From Allobosea vaviloviae (GTDB lineage: Bacteria; Pseudomonadota; Alphaproteobacteria; Rhizobiales; Beijerinckiaceae), in assembly GCF_001298265.1 (NCBI RefSeq), contig NZ_LGSZ01000009.1, positions 1 through 64,000 of the forward strand: 64,000 nucleotides of DNA, in the 5' to 3' direction. A program made the translations under genes and the position numbers. Shown here one piece after another: positions 36,072 to 45,073 of the stretch. The notes under the pieces are model-generated. The model did no database searches, was not told the DNA's origin, and worked only from the letters and a program-made list of their open reading frames with translations. Position 1 is the first letter of the stretch; each line of letters opens with the position of its first letter.

Positions 36072-37619
36072 ATGGCAACGAAACCCGTCTCGGCTTCCGG
36101 AACCCTGACCTCCCGCACGCGGAAGGTCGCTCTCGTCGCCAGCGTTGGAGTTCTGTCGCTGCTGGCATCCCCGATCCTCGCCCCGGCGCAGACGGCGGCT
36201 TCGCCGGTCTTGCAGGGGCAGGTCTCACTGGCCGATCTTGCCGAGCGGGTGATGCCGGCCGTGGTCAACATCGCGGCGGTAACGACGAGCGACACGCGCG
36301 GCCGCACGCTGCCGCAGGTTCCGCAGCTCGGTCCCGACACGCCCTTCGGCGATCTGTTCGAGGAGTTCTTCAACCGGCGCGGCCAGGGCCGTCCGGGTCA
36401 GGGCCAGCAGGGCGAGAACCAGGCGCCGCAGCAGCGCCGCTCGCAGTCGGCCGGCTCCGGCTTCGTGATCGACTCGTCCGGCATCGTGGTCACCAATAAC
36501 CATGTCATCGGCGACGCCAACGAGATCACCGTGATCTTCAACAGCGGCCTGCGTCTCAAGGCCGAGGTGATCGGCAAGGACGCCAAGGTCGATCTCGCGG
36601 TCCTGCGGGTGAAGCACGACAAGCCGCTGCCTGCGGTGAAGTTCGGCGATTCCGACAAGATGAGGATCGGCGATCCCGTGATGGCGATCGGCAACCCGTT
36701 CGGGCTGGGCGGTTCGGTCTCGTCGGGCATCGTCTCGGCCCGCAACCGCGACATCCAGCAGGGCCCCTACGACACCTACATCCAGACCGACGCGGCCATC
36801 AACAAGGGCAATTCGGGCGGGCCGCTGTTCAACATGGCCGGCGAGGTGATCGGCATCAACACGGCGATCCTGTCGCCGACCGGCGGCTCGGTCGGCATCG
36901 GCTTTGCCGTGCCGTCCTCGCTGGCGACCAACATTGTCGACCAGCTCAAGGAATTCGGCGAGACCCGCCGCGGCTGGCTCGGGGTTCGCATCCAGACCGT
37001 CGACGACGCCACGGCCGAGGCGCTTGGCCTGGGCGCCGCACGCGGCGCGCTGGTCGCCGGAGTCGACGAGAAGGGTCCGGGCAAGCCGGCCGGCCTCGAC
37101 GTCGGCGACGTGATCACCAAATTCGATGGCAAGGAGGTCAAGGATTCGCGTGACCTGCCGCGCATCGTCGCCGCGACCCCGGTCGGCAAGGACGTGCCGG
37201 TCACGATCATGCGCAAGGGCAAGGAAGAGGTGAAGACGGTCAAGCTCGGCCGTCTCGAGGATGGCGAGAAGGTCCAGCCGGCCTCGGCCCGCACCCCGGC
37301 CGAGCCGGCCAAGCCCGCCGTCACCACCGCGCTCGGCCTCGAGTTCTCGCCGCAGACCGAGGAGCTGCGCAAGCGCTACTCGATCAAGGACGGCGTCAAG
37401 GGCGTGGTCATCACCAAGGTCGATCCCAACTCGAACGCGGCCGACAAGCGCGTCCAGGTCGGCGAACTCGTCGTCGAGATCGGCCAGGAGCCGGTGAACT
37501 CGCCGGAGGACGTGACCAAGCGGCTCGACGCGCTGAAGAAGGAGGGCAAGAAGTCGGCCCTGCTTCTGGTCTCGAACGCCCAGGGCGAGGTCCGCTTCGT
37601 CGCGGTATCGACGAACTGA
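36072..37619 (+). CDS. degP: DegP/HtrA-type periplasmic serine endopeptidase (Do family)
   Basis: DegP degrades or refolds misfolded envelope proteins. The 515-residue protein has a signal peptide (TSRTRKVALVASVGVLSLLA, cut near PAQT). The trypsin-like triad is His144 (NNHVIGD), Asp174 (VDLAVLRV) and Ser248 (GNSGGPLF). Two PDZ domains follow, the first starting at GWLGVRIQTV and the second at GVVITKVDPNSNAADKRVQ. A Gln-rich spacer lies near residue 110. The ATG at 36072 has CGAGGAC upstream; longer frames from 35910 do not start with a signal peptide. A strong terminator follows. Confidence 0.95.
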   Translation: MATKPVSASGTLTSRTRKVALVASVGVLSLLASPILAPAQTAASPVLQGQVSLADLAERVMPAVVNIAAVTTSDTRGRTLPQVPQLGPDTPFGDLFEEFFNRRGQGRPGQGQQGENQAPQQRRSQSAGSGFVIDSSGIVVTNNHVIGDANEITVIFNSGLRLKAEVIGKDAKVDLAVLRVKHDKPLPAVKFGDSDKMRIGDPVMAIGNPFGLGGSVSSGIVSARNRDIQQGPYDTYIQTDAAINKGNSGGPLFNMAGEVIGINTAILSPTGGSVGIGFAVPSSLATNIVDQLKEFGETRRGWLGVRIQTVDDATAEALGLGAARGALVAGVDEKGPGKPAGLDVGDVITKFDGKEVKDSRDLPRIVAATPVGKDVPVTIMRKGKEEVKTVKLGRLEDGEKVQPASARTPAEPAKPAVTTALGLEFSPQTEELRKRYSIKDGVKGVVITKVDPNSNAADKRVQVGELVVEIGQEPVNSPEDVTKRLDALKKEGKKSALLLVSNAQGEVRFVAVSTN

Positions 37620-37663
37620 TCCAAAACTGACGGACTGATCCAAAACTCCTGCGAGGAGTAGTC

Positions 37664-37693
37664 GAGGGCGGCCCCTGTGGGCCGCCCTCTTGC
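37664..37693 (+). terminator. Rho-independent terminator after degP
   Basis: GAGGGCGGCCC (37664-37674) and GGGCCGCCCTC (37679-37689) form a perfect 11-bp stem with a CTGT loop, followed by a short T-containing tail (TTGCGTT). It closes the thyA-to-degP block. Confidence 0.8.
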
Positions 37694-37782
37694 GTTGGGG
37701 TGATCGCCGTCATCTGCGAAATGCGTTGGCCGTCGGCTCGTCGCAATGGCAGGGTCGAGGCCGCTGCGACCGGAGACACGAC

Positions 37783-38124
37783 ATGAAACTGAGCGACATC
37801 CCCTTCGTGACCACCGACTGGTCCACCATCCCCGCCGAGCGGCATGCGGGCGATGTCGGCGAGGCGTTCTGGCGCACGCAGTATTTCGGACCCGAGGAGA
37901 ACCGCATCCGGGTCCGGATGGTCGAATACACGCCCGGCTATGTCGCCGACCACTGGTGCTCGAAGGGCCACATCATCCTGTGCCTCGAAGGCGCCATGGA
38001 GACGACGCTGGAGGACGGGCGGGTGATGCAGCTGAAGGCCGGCATGACCTATCAGGTAGCCGACGGCGCCGAGGCGCATCGCTCCAGCACCGCGACGGGC
38101 GCGAAGCTGTTCATCGTGGATTAG
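37783..38124 (+). CDS. Cupin-fold protein with DHWCSKGH motif
   Basis: The 113-residue protein is a single cupin domain. The motif ADHWCSKGHIILCLEG contains His and Cys in the place of the metal-binding HxH, as in the DHCW-motif cupin subgroup, and the second cupin motif appears as GMTYQVADGAEAHRS. The residues could bind a metal, but no substrate is known. CGGAGAC lies close to the ATG at 37783. The stop overlaps the convergent serB stop region by four bases. Confidence 0.88.
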   Translation: MKLSDIPFVTTDWSTIPAERHAGDVGEAFWRTQYFGPEENRIRVRMVEYTPGYVADHWCSKGHIILCLEGAMETTLEDGRVMQLKAGMTYQVADGAEAHRSSTATGAKLFIVD

Positions 38125-39008
38125 CCCCGGACGATCTCCGCGCCTGTATACCCCTGCGCATAGAGCAGCGCGGTCAGGTCGGCGTGATCGAGCCTAGCGT
38201 CGGCCGCAGCCGCGACGGCGGGTTTCGCCCGGAAGGCGACGCCCAGCCCGGCTTCTCCCAGCATGGCGAGATCGTTGGCGCCGTCGCCGACGGCCAGCGA
38301 CGCCTCGGGCGCAAGGGCCAAGCGCGCGCGCAGCTCCAGCAGGGCATCGAGCTTGGCCTGCTTGCCGAGGATCGGGTCGGCGACCTCGCCGCGCAGGATG
38401 CCGTCAGTGGCCAGCAGGATGTTGGAGCGGTGCTCGTCGAAGCCGATCGTGGCGCTGATCGGGCCGGTGAAGACGGTGAAGCCGCCGGACACCAGCGCCG
38501 TATAGGCGCCGTTGGCACGCATGGTCATGACCAGTTCGCGGCCGCCCGGCGTCAGCGTGATGCGCTGCGCGATGATTTCGTCGACGACTGCGAGAGGCAC
38601 GCCCTTCAGCAGCGCGACGCGCTCGCGCAGCGCCGGCTCGAAGGCGATCTCGCCGCGCATGGCGCGCTCGGTGATGCCTGACACGAGCTCTTTCAGCCCG
38701 ACATAGGCAGCGAGTTCGTCGATGCATTCCTGACCGATCATGGTCGAGTCCATGTCGGCGAGGAACAGCGCCTTGCGCCGCGTCGCGGCCGGCTGGATGA
38801 TGATGTCGATTGCTGCATCGCCGAGCAGCGGGCGCAGATCGGCTTCGAGCTTGCGCGCATCGCCCGCTTCCGCGAAGAGGTCGGCGGCGATCTCGCCGTC
38901 GAGGCGCTGGCTGTGCAGAGCGCCCGGCAGAGCGGCCACGAGATGCTTCAGCAGGGCATCGTCGAGCAGGGCCTGTCCATGGGCGGAAACCAGTGTCGCG
39001 ACGAGCAT
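38121..39008 (-). CDS. serB: Phosphoserine phosphatase
   Basis: SerB removes phosphate from O-phosphoserine, the last step of serine synthesis. The 295-residue protein has an N-terminal regulatory region (ACT-like by position) and a HAD-type phosphatase domain. The catalytic motif is LADMDSTMIGQECIDEL, the middle motif MTMRANGAYTALVSGG, and the last GDGANDLAMLGEAGLGVAF. The ATG at 39008 lies 23 bases from the divergent miaA start, so their promoters overlap. Confidence 0.95.
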   Translation of the reverse strand: MLVATLVSAHGQALLDDALLKHLVAALPGALHSQRLDGEIAADLFAEAGDARKLEADLRPLLGDAAIDIIIQPAATRRKALFLADMDSTMIGQECIDELAAYVGLKELVSGITERAMRGEIAFEPALRERVALLKGVPLAVVDEIIAQRITLTPGGRELVMTMRANGAYTALVSGGFTVFTGPISATIGFDEHRSNILLATDGILRGEVADPILGKQAKLDALLELRARLALAPEASLAVGDGANDLAMLGEAGLGVAFRAKPAVAAAADARLDHADLTALLYAQGYTGAEIVRG

Positions 39009-39031
39009 GTGAAGGGCCGGTTGAGGTGACG

Positions 39032-39961
39032 ATGGAAGCGGATGGGATCAGGGCGGTGCTCATCGCAGGTCCGACCGCGAGCGGCAAGTCCGCGCTGGCT
39101 GTCGAGATCGCCAGGCGCTGCGGGGGAACCGTCGTCAACGCCGATTCCATGCAGGTCTATGCCGATCTCAGGATCATCACGGCGCGCCCGACGCAAGCCG
39201 AGGAGGCGAGTGTCCCGCACCGCCTCTACGGCCATGTCGACGGGGCGATCAACTCCTCGGCGATGCGCTATGCGGCCGATGTCGCGGGCGTGCTGGCGGA
39301 GCTCGGCCAAGCCGGTTCGCTGCCGGTTCTGGTCGGCGGAACCGGCCTCTATTTCAAGGCCCTGACCGAAGGGTTCTCGGCGATTCCGCCGGTGCCGGAC
39401 GCGGTGCGGGCGGCCTTCCGTGCCCGTGTCGCGGAGACGGAGACGCAGCTGCTGCATGCCGAACTCGGCCGTGTCGATGCCGCCATGGCGGAGCGGCTGA
39501 AGCCTGCCGACCGGATGCGGATCATGCGCGCGCTCGAAGTCTTCGAGGCGACCGGGCGCTCGATCGCAAGCTTCCAGGGCGAGCGTGAGCCGGGTCCGCT
39601 CGAGGGGCTGCCGCTGCTGAAGCTCTTCGTCAACCCGGAGCGCGAGGAGGTGCGCGCGCGCATCGACCGGCGCTTCGAGCAGATGATGGGGCAGGGCGCG
39701 CTGGAGGAGGTCGCGGCGCTGCGCGAGCGCAAGCTCGATCCGCTGCTGCCGGTGATGCGTGCCCATGGCGTGCCCGGGCTGATCGCCCATCTCGACGGGA
39801 CGATCGGGCTCGACGAGGCGATCACGCGGGGCCAGGCCGATACGCGCGCCTATGCCAAGCGGCAGGTGACGTGGTTCAGGCACCAGATGGCGGGGTGGCA
39901 GGCGGTGGCACCCGATGCTGCGCTCGACACGGCGCTGCGCGGGCTCGACGCGAGGGCCTGA
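39032..39961 (+). CDS. miaA: tRNA dimethylallyltransferase
   Basis: MiaA adds a dimethylallyl group to A37 of tRNAs that read codons starting with U. The 309-residue protein has Walker A AGPTASGKSALAVEIA near residue 12, the DSMQVYADLRIITARPTQAE motif, VGGTGLYFKALTEG, and the late KRQVTWFRHQM segment that helps bind tRNA. GAGGTGA lies directly before the ATG, a strong start signal. It is divergent from serB and convergent with the diguanylate cyclase gene. Confidence 0.96.
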   Translation: MEADGIRAVLIAGPTASGKSALAVEIARRCGGTVVNADSMQVYADLRIITARPTQAEEASVPHRLYGHVDGAINSSAMRYAADVAGVLAELGQAGSLPVLVGGTGLYFKALTEGFSAIPPVPDAVRAAFRARVAETETQLLHAELGRVDAAMAERLKPADRMRIMRALEVFEATGRSIASFQGEREPGPLEGLPLLKLFVNPEREEVRARIDRRFEQMMGQGALEEVAALRERKLDPLLPVMRAHGVPGLIAHLDGTIGLDEAITRGQADTRAYAKRQVTWFRHQMAGWQAVAPDAALDTALRGLDARA

Positions 39962-39963
39962 AC

Positions 39964-41424
39964 TCAGGCTGCGGCGGAGATGCGGCTCTCGGCCACGCGA
40001 ATGCAGGCGCGGCCGTCGTTCTTGGCGCGGTAGAGCGCGCGGTCGGCGCGCTCGATGAGGGCCGAAAGCGTTTCCCCGCTCCGGTGAGTGGCGATGCCGC
40101 AACTGGCGGATACCTTGAGCGACAGCGTCTCCGACACCGGCAGGCGGCGCGCAGCCAGTGCCTGCTGAATCCGCTGGGCGGTGCGTTGCGCGACGCCGAG
40201 ATCGGCGCGGGGCAGGAAGATGGCAAACTCCTCGCCCCCGAAGCGGCCGATGAGATCGTAGTCCGTCTGGACGAGACCGAGCAGAAGATCGGCGAAGGCG
40301 CGGATCACCGCGTCGCCGGCCGGATGACCATGGCTGTCATTGACCGCTTTGAAGTGGTCGAGATCGACCACGATCAGGGCCATCTCGGCCCGGCTTTCCT
40401 CGCAGGCCACAATCGCGGCATTCGCCTTCTCCGTGAAGGAGCGGCGGTTAAGCAGAGCCGTCAGCGGGTCTGTCTCGGCCAGGCGGCGCAACTCCTGCTC
40501 GCGCTCCTCGCGTTGGTCGATTTCCTGGGTCAACGCGCGGCGGGTGGCGCGTTCGCGGCCGATCTCCAGCGCGAGCGTCGCGGCGCGGCTCTGCAGCATC
40601 TGGTTGGCGACCGTCAGGCCGGTGACGTCGGTGATCGTCAGGACCAGCCCGTTGCCGAGTGGCGCGACCGCGATCTGCAGCCAGATTGTCTGCGAGCCGC
40701 AGATCAAGGACGTCTCGATCATGTCGGCACGGCGCAGCTCGATGGCGTAGATGCAGCGGCGCCACACCGTTGCATCCGACAGGAAGGACAGACTTGCCTG
40801 CGCGTCGCCATCCATGAGGTCCTCGCCGTCGCGCCCTGCTATAGTTGCTGCGCGCCGGTTGGCGGTGATGATCGCCATTCGCTCGATATTGCCATCGTCG
40901 TCGCGAACCGCCCGCAATGCGACGATGCCGCAGGGCGATGTGTCGAGGACGGTGGTCAGCAACTCCTCGCGAAACTGGAGCGGCCGACCGAAGACGATCA
41001 GGAAGCGACGGCCGTCCCTGCCGGTCGCCGGCATGATCAGCCGTTCCCAGAGATAGACGCGGACCGTCTTCAACGAGCGGTGGACGGTATAGCGCGGCAT
41101 GCCGTCGGCGAGAGCCTGATCGTAGCAGGCGCTGGTGAAGCGCGCGACCTGCGGCGCCATGGTCGAGATGCGCTCCCCGACGCGGTCGGCGCCGACATTG
41201 CGGATCAGTTCGCTTCCGAAGCGCAGATAGGCGTAATCGCCGTCGCCGGTGGGAGCCAGCACCATCAACTCAGCGCCGAAGGCCGACATCACCTCGTCGC
41301 AAAAGGTCTCATAGGGAACGCCTGCCGTGCCTTGGGCCGACGATTCAAAGCGCTGCAACAGCTCCGCCACTTGCGGCGCGTGCGCCCGGGACGCGATGTT
41401 GTCGGTATGAACTTCCTGATACAT
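39964..41424 (-). CDS. PAS-GGDEF diguanylate cyclase
   Basis: This 486-residue protein should make cyclic di-GMP from GTP. The N-terminal ~190 residues are an unassigned sensing region, followed by a PAS-like region (GIVALRAVRDDDGNIERMAI...) and a coiled linker. The GGDEF domain spans the last ~170 residues with the active-site GGEEF in RFGGEEFAIFLPRADLG. The RxxD inhibitory site five residues upstream is absent (TDYD instead). No membrane segment is seen, so it looks cytoplasmic. The gene lies between miaA and ilvB in the opposite direction, dividing genes often adjacent in relatives. Confidence 0.9.
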   Translation of the reverse strand: MYQEVHTDNIASRAHAPQVAELLQRFESSAQGTAGVPYETFCDEVMSAFGAELMVLAPTGDGDYAYLRFGSELIRNVGADRVGERISTMAPQVARFTSACYDQALADGMPRYTVHRSLKTVRVYLWERLIMPATGRDGRRFLIVFGRPLQFREELLTTVLDTSPCGIVALRAVRDDDGNIERMAIITANRRAATIAGRDGEDLMDGDAQASLSFLSDATVWRRCIYAIELRRADMIETSLICGSQTIWLQIAVAPLGNGLVLTITDVTGLTVANQMLQSRAATLALEIGRERATRRALTQEIDQREEREQELRRLAETDPLTALLNRRSFTEKANAAIVACEESRAEMALIVVDLDHFKAVNDSHGHPAGDAVIRAFADLLLGLVQTDYDLIGRFGGEEFAIFLPRADLGVAQRTAQRIQQALAARRLPVSETLSLKVSASCGIATHRSGETLSALIERADRALYRAKNDGRACIRVAESRISAAA

Positions 41425-41554
41425 GACCGCCCTGAAACGAGTGACGGAAGACTACCGACGCCTCGTTGAAAAAGTGTTCCGTTACCGAAAGGCATTGGCT
41501 GCAGCGCGGCATTCGTGGCTACTGGACCGACGGTATGGCTCCGTATGGTTAGCG

Positions 41555-41582
41555 CTTGACCGGCAGGCGTGCGTCGATTAGC
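41555..41582 (+). promoter_or_regulatory. Candidate promoter of the ilvB leader
   Basis: CTTGAC (41555-41560) followed at 16-17 bases by ATTAGC fits an alphaproteobacterial housekeeping promoter. It lies about 33 bases before the leader peptide. Confidence 0.45.
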
Positions 41583-41614
41583 GTCGCGCAATATCCGCAA
41601 AGGGTCGAAGCGCG

Positions 41615-41650
41615 ATGCGCAAGCTTATTATCGTACGGGTGCGCTGGTAG
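41615..41650 (+). CDS. ilvB leader peptide (MRKLIIVRVRW)
   Basis: An 11-codon frame with Leu, Ile, Ile, Val and Val codons (CTT ATT ATC GTA ... GTG) sits upstream of ilvB, in the position of an attenuator leader. AAGGG lies about ten bases before the ATG. The stop at 41648-41650 abuts the antiterminator arm. Its role is to make ribosomes pause when charged branched-chain tRNAs are scarce. It is a regulatory peptide rather than a functional protein. Confidence 0.8.
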   Translation: MRKLIIVRVRW

Positions 41651-41721
41651 GGGGCCGGTTCTTGATTGAGCCGCGTCGTCCCGACGCCAGCGCATGTTCA
41701 GGCCCCTCGAGGGCCTTTTTT
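41651..41721 (+). promoter_or_regulatory. Transcription attenuator of ilvB
   Basis: The terminator arm pair GGCCC (41701-41705) and GGGCC (41711-41715) is followed by six T residues (41716-41721). GGGGCC directly after the leader stop (41651-41656) is exactly complementary to GGCCCC (41701-41706). A ribosome at the stop codon would cover GGGGCC and allow the terminator; a ribosome stalled at Leu/Ile/Val codons would leave it free to pair and prevent termination. This is the classical attenuation logic. Confidence 0.82.
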
Positions 41722-41768
41722 ATTGCCCAAATCTCCCACAGACCAAAAACAAGCCGCAGGAGGATGTG

Positions 41769-43532
41769 ATGAGCGAGATGATGACCGGTGCAGAGATGGT
41801 CGTCCGCACGCTGCAGGACCAGGGGGTCGAGCATCTGTTCGGCTATCCCGGCGGCGCCGTGCTGCCGATCTACGATGCGTTGTTCCAGCAGGACAAGGTC
41901 AAGCATGTCCTCGTCCGCCATGAGCAGGGCGCTGTCCATGCGGCCGAGGGCTATGCCCGCTCGACCGCCGGGAAGGTCGGCTGCGTGCTCGTCACCTCCG
42001 GTCCAGGCGCGACCAACGCCGTCACCGGACTGACCGACGCGCTGCTGGATTCGATTCCGCTCGTCGTCATCACCGGACAGGTTCCGACGCATCTGATCGG
42101 CTCCGATGCCTTCCAGGAATGCGACACGGTGGGCATCACGCGCTCCTGCACCAAGCACAATTACCTGGTGAAGAGCATCAGTGACCTGCCGCGCATCCTG
42201 CACGAGGCCTTCTTCGTCGCCGCCAACGGCCGTCCGGGTCCCGTCGTCATCGACATCCCCAAGGACATCCAGTTCGCGACGGGCAGCTACAGCCGGCCGC
42301 GGGACAACCAGCACAAGACCTACCGCCCGACGGTGAAGGGCGACCTGAACAAGATCCGCGCGGCCGTCGAACTCATCGCGAACGCCAAGAAGCCGGTGTT
42401 CTACACCGGCGGCGGCGTCATCAATGCCGGACCGCATGCCTCGGCGCTCTTGCGCGAACTGGCGCGGCTGACCGGCTTCCCCGTGACCTCGACGCTGATG
42501 GGGCTCGGCGCCTTCCCGGCGGCCGACAAGCAGTGGCTCGGCATGCTCGGCATGCACGGCACTTACGAGGCCAACCTCGCGATGCATGACTGCGACGTCA
42601 TGATCAATATCGGCGCGCGCTTCGACGACCGCATCACCGGCCGGCTCGACGGCTTCTCCCCGCGCTCGAAGAAGATCCATGTCGACATCGACCCGTCCTC
42701 GATCAACAAGACGGTCAAGGTCGATATCGGCATCATCGGCGACTGCGCCCATGTGCTCGAGGACATGGTCCGGATCTGGCGCGAGACCTCGCCCCAGATC
42801 GACAAGACCGCGCTGACCGCCTGGTGGACACAGATCGACGGCTGGCGGGCGCGCAAGAGCCTCGCCTACAAGCAGTCCGGTTCGATCATCAAGCCGCAAT
42901 ATGCGATCGAGCGGCTCTACGAGCTGACCAAGAACCGCGACACCTACATCACGACCGAGGTCGGCCAGCACCAGATGTGGGCGGCGCAGTACTACCGGTT
43001 CGAGGATCCCAACCGCTGGATGACGTCCGGGGGCCTGGGAACCATGGGCTATGGCCTGCCGGCCGCCATCGGCGTGCAGATGAAGCATCCCAAGGCCCTC
43101 GTCATCGACATCGCCGGCGAGGCCTCGATCCTGATGAACATGCAGGAGATGTCGACGGCCGTGCAGTATCGGCTGCCGGTCAAGATCTTCATCCTGAACA
43201 ACGAGTACATGGGCATGGTGCGCCAGTGGCAGGAGCTGCTGCATGGCGGGCGCTATTCGGAGAGCTATTCGCAGTCGCTGCCGGACTTCGTGAAGCTGGC
43301 CGAAGCCTATGGCGGCCACGGCATCCGCTGCTCGGATCCTGACTCGCTCGATGACGCGATCATGGAGATGATCGAGACGCCCAAGCCCGTGATCTTCGAT
43401 TGCCTCGTCGCCAAGCAGGAGAACTGCTTCCCGATGATCCCGTCGGGCAAGGCGCATAACGAGATGATCATGCCCGATTTCGAGGGCGACACGATGACGA
43501 TCATCGACGCCAAGGGCAAAGCGCTGGTGTGA
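41769..43532 (+). CDS. ilvB: Acetolactate synthase large subunit
   Basis: IlvB, with IlvN, condenses pyruvate to 2-acetolactate (or with 2-oxobutyrate to acetohydroxybutyrate), the first common step to Val, Leu and Ile. The 587-residue ThDP enzyme has [14 protein letters not shown], the cofactor Glu in [14 protein letters not shown] and [13 protein letters not shown]. The ThDP-metal motif reads AGEASILMN...[14 protein letters not shown], with GEA rather than GDG. AGGAGG lies six bases before the ATG at 41769. A leader peptide and attenuator precede it. Its partner ilvN is separated by two unrelated genes. Confidence 0.96.
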   Translation: MSEMMTGAEMVVRTLQDQGVEHLFGYPGGAVLPIYDALFQQDKVKHVLVRHEQGAVHAAEGYARSTAGKVGCVLVTSGPGATNAVTGLTDALLDSIPLVVITGQVPTHLIGSDAFQECDTVGITRSCTKHNYLVKSISDLPRILHEAFFVAANGRPGPVVIDIPKDIQFATGSYSRPRDNQHKTYRPTVKGDLNKIRAAVELIANAKKPVFYTGGGVINAGPHASALLRELARLTGFPVTSTLMGLGAFPAADKQWLGMLGMHGTYEANLAMHDCDVMINIGARFDDRITGRLDGFSPRSKKIHVDIDPSSINKTVKVDIGIIGDCAHVLEDMVRIWRETSPQIDKTALTAWWTQIDGWRARKSLAYKQSGSIIKPQYAIERLYELTKNRDTYITTEVGQHQMWAAQYYRFEDPNRWMTSGGLGTMGYGLPAAIGVQMKHPKALVIDIAGEASILMNMQEMSTAVQYRLPVKIFILNNEYMGMVRQWQELLHGGRYSESYSQSLPDFVKLAEAYGGHGIRCSDPDSLDDAIMEMIETPKPVIFDCLVAKQENCFPMIPSGKAHNEMIMPDFEGDTMTIIDAKGKALV

Positions 43533-43542
43533 CAAAGCACCG

Positions 43543-43629
43543 TCATGCTCGGGCTTGACCCGAGCGTCTCAGACCGGATGGCTTTGTTTCATCCGGGCGA
43601 GATTCTCGGGTCAAGCCCGAGAATGGCGA
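43543..43629. repeat. Intergenic palindromic repeat, family A (copy 2)
   Basis: GTCATGCTCGGGCTTGACCC opens it, and TCTCGGGTCAAGCCCGAGAA closes it, the right half being an inverted copy of the left. It separates ilvB from the racemase gene. Confidence 0.85.
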
Positions 43630-43655
43630 GGCTGGCGTGGCTGGGGAGGGACACC

Positions 43656-44363
43656 ATGACGACCATCGGCCTGATCGGCGGGATGAGCTGGGAATCGACG
43701 GCGGTTTATTATCGCCTGCTCAACGAGGGCGTGCGGGCGCGGCAGGGCGGGCTGCGTTCAGCCGACGTCATTCTGCATTCGCTCGACTTCTCGCCCATTG
43801 CGGACATGCAGGCGAAAGGCGACTGGGAGGCCGCGGGCGATGTCCTGGCCGACAGTGCCATGCGCCTCGAGCGCGCCGGGGCCGGCTGCATCGTCTTGTG
43901 CACCAACACGATGCACAAGCTCGCCGACAGGATCACCTCGGCGACCAAGGTGCCGTTCCTGCATCTCGCCGACGTCACCGCCAAGGCGATCAAGCGCAGC
44001 GCCTCGCGGCGCCCCTTGCTGCTGGCGACGCGCTTCACGATGGAGCAGCGCTTCTATCTCGGCAGGCTTGCCGCCTTCGGCATCGAGGCCATGGTTCCCG
44101 ATGAGGGCGAGCGGCAGGATGTCCACCGCATTATCTATGAGGAGCTCTGCCGCGGTCGGATCGAGCCCGCATCGAAGGCGCGCTATCTGTCGATCATCGC
44201 GGAGGCTGCCGCACGGGGCGCCGATGGCGTCATCCTCGGCTGTACCGAGATCGGCCTCCTGATCTCACAGGCGGATACGGCGCTTCCGGTTTTCGATACG
44301 ACGACGCTGCATGTTGAGGCGGCGCTCGATTTTGCCCTCGCGGCGGAGAGCCAAGCGGCATGA
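43656..44363 (+). CDS. Aspartate/glutamate racemase family protein
   Basis: The 235-residue protein belongs to the Asp/Glu racemase superfamily. Two catalytic cysteines are visible, in VLCTNTMHKLA (about residue 86) and GVILGCTEIGLLI near the end, and the N-terminus TIGLIGGMSWESTAVYY is typical of YgeA-like members. The enzyme would interconvert L- and D-amino acids without cofactor; the exact substrate is uncertain. GGGAGGG lies before the ATG. It lies between ilvB and ilvN, preceded by a family A repeat, and overlaps the next gene by four bases. Confidence 0.92.
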   Translation: MTTIGLIGGMSWESTAVYYRLLNEGVRARQGGLRSADVILHSLDFSPIADMQAKGDWEAAGDVLADSAMRLERAGAGCIVLCTNTMHKLADRITSATKVPFLHLADVTAKAIKRSASRRPLLLATRFTMEQRFYLGRLAAFGIEAMVPDEGERQDVHRIIYEELCRGRIEPASKARYLSIIAEAAARGADGVILGCTEIGLLISQADTALPVFDTTTLHVEAALDFALAAESQAA

Positions 44364-45073
44364 AACTCGTCATCGCCAACAGGAACTACTCGTCCTGGTC
44401 GCTGCGGCCCTGGTTGCTGCTGCGCGAATTCGGGATTCCGTTCGAGGAGGCCGTGGTTCCCTTCGGCCCGACTTTCGACGATCCGGCCTGGAAGCGGGTC
44501 ATCGCGGACTATTCGCCCGCCGGCAAGGTGCCGGTGCTGATCGACGGTGCGATCCAGATCTGGGAGTCGCTGGCGATCATGGAATATGTCGCCGAGGCGC
44601 GGGTGGACCTTGCGATCTGGCCGCGCGATCCCGCTGCGCGGGCGATGGCGCGCTCGGTTTCCAGCGAGATGCATGCCGGATTCTCGGCCCTGCGCGGCGC
44701 CTGCCCGATGAACCTCGCCTGGGTTCACCCCGAGCGCGACCGTGGCCCGAAGGTTGCCGCCGACGTCGCCCGGATTTCAGCGATCTGGCGCGAGGCGCGT
44801 GAGCGCTTCGGTGCGGGCGGGCCGTTCCTGTTTGGAGCCTTCAGCGCGGCCGATGCGATGTTTGCGCCGGTGGTGGCGCGGTGCGTAGGTTATTCGATCC
44901 CGCTCGACCCGGTCTGCGCCGATTACGTCGCCGCCGTCACGGCGACCAGGGGCTATCAGGCCTGGCGGGATGCTGCCCTCGCAGAGCCCTGGATCGTCTC
45001 CGAAGACGAGGTCGACGAGCCCATCCTCACCGATTTTCGCCCGCATCTCACCGCAAGCCGAGCCTCATCATGA
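44360..45073 (+). CDS. Glutathione S-transferase family protein
   Basis: The 237-residue protein has an N-terminal thioredoxin-like domain (KLVIANRNYSSWSLRPWLLL, with the active-site Ser/Tyr region and the cis-Pro in GKVPVLIDG) and a helical C-terminal domain (SVSSEMHAGFSALRG...). The SWSLRPW motif is that of a proteobacterial GST subgroup. The ATG overlaps the racemase stop and the stop overlaps the ilvN start, so these four genes appear to be one operon. Substrate unknown. Confidence 0.92.
   Translation: MKLVIANRNYSSWSLRPWLLLREFGIPFEEAVVPFGPTFDDPAWKRVIADYSPAGKVPVLIDGAIQIWESLAIMEYVAEARVDLAIWPRDPAARAMARSVSSEMHAGFSALRGACPMNLAWVHPERDRGPKVAADVARISAIWREARERFGAGGPFLFGAFSAADAMFAPVVARCVGYSIPLDPVCADYVAAVTATRGYQAWRDAALAEPWIVSEDEVDEPILTDFRPHLTASRASS

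Noticed and set aside
36225-37643. Minus-strand frame of 472 codons opposite degP
   Set aside because: Shadow; degP has an intact catalytic triad and PDZ domains on the other strand.
39871-41469. Plus-strand frame of 532 codons opposite the diguanylate cyclase
   Set aside because: Shadow of the GGDEF gene; no domain seen.
41628-43535. Minus-strand frame of 635 codons opposite ilvB
   Set aside because: Shadow of ilvB; it also runs through the attenuator.
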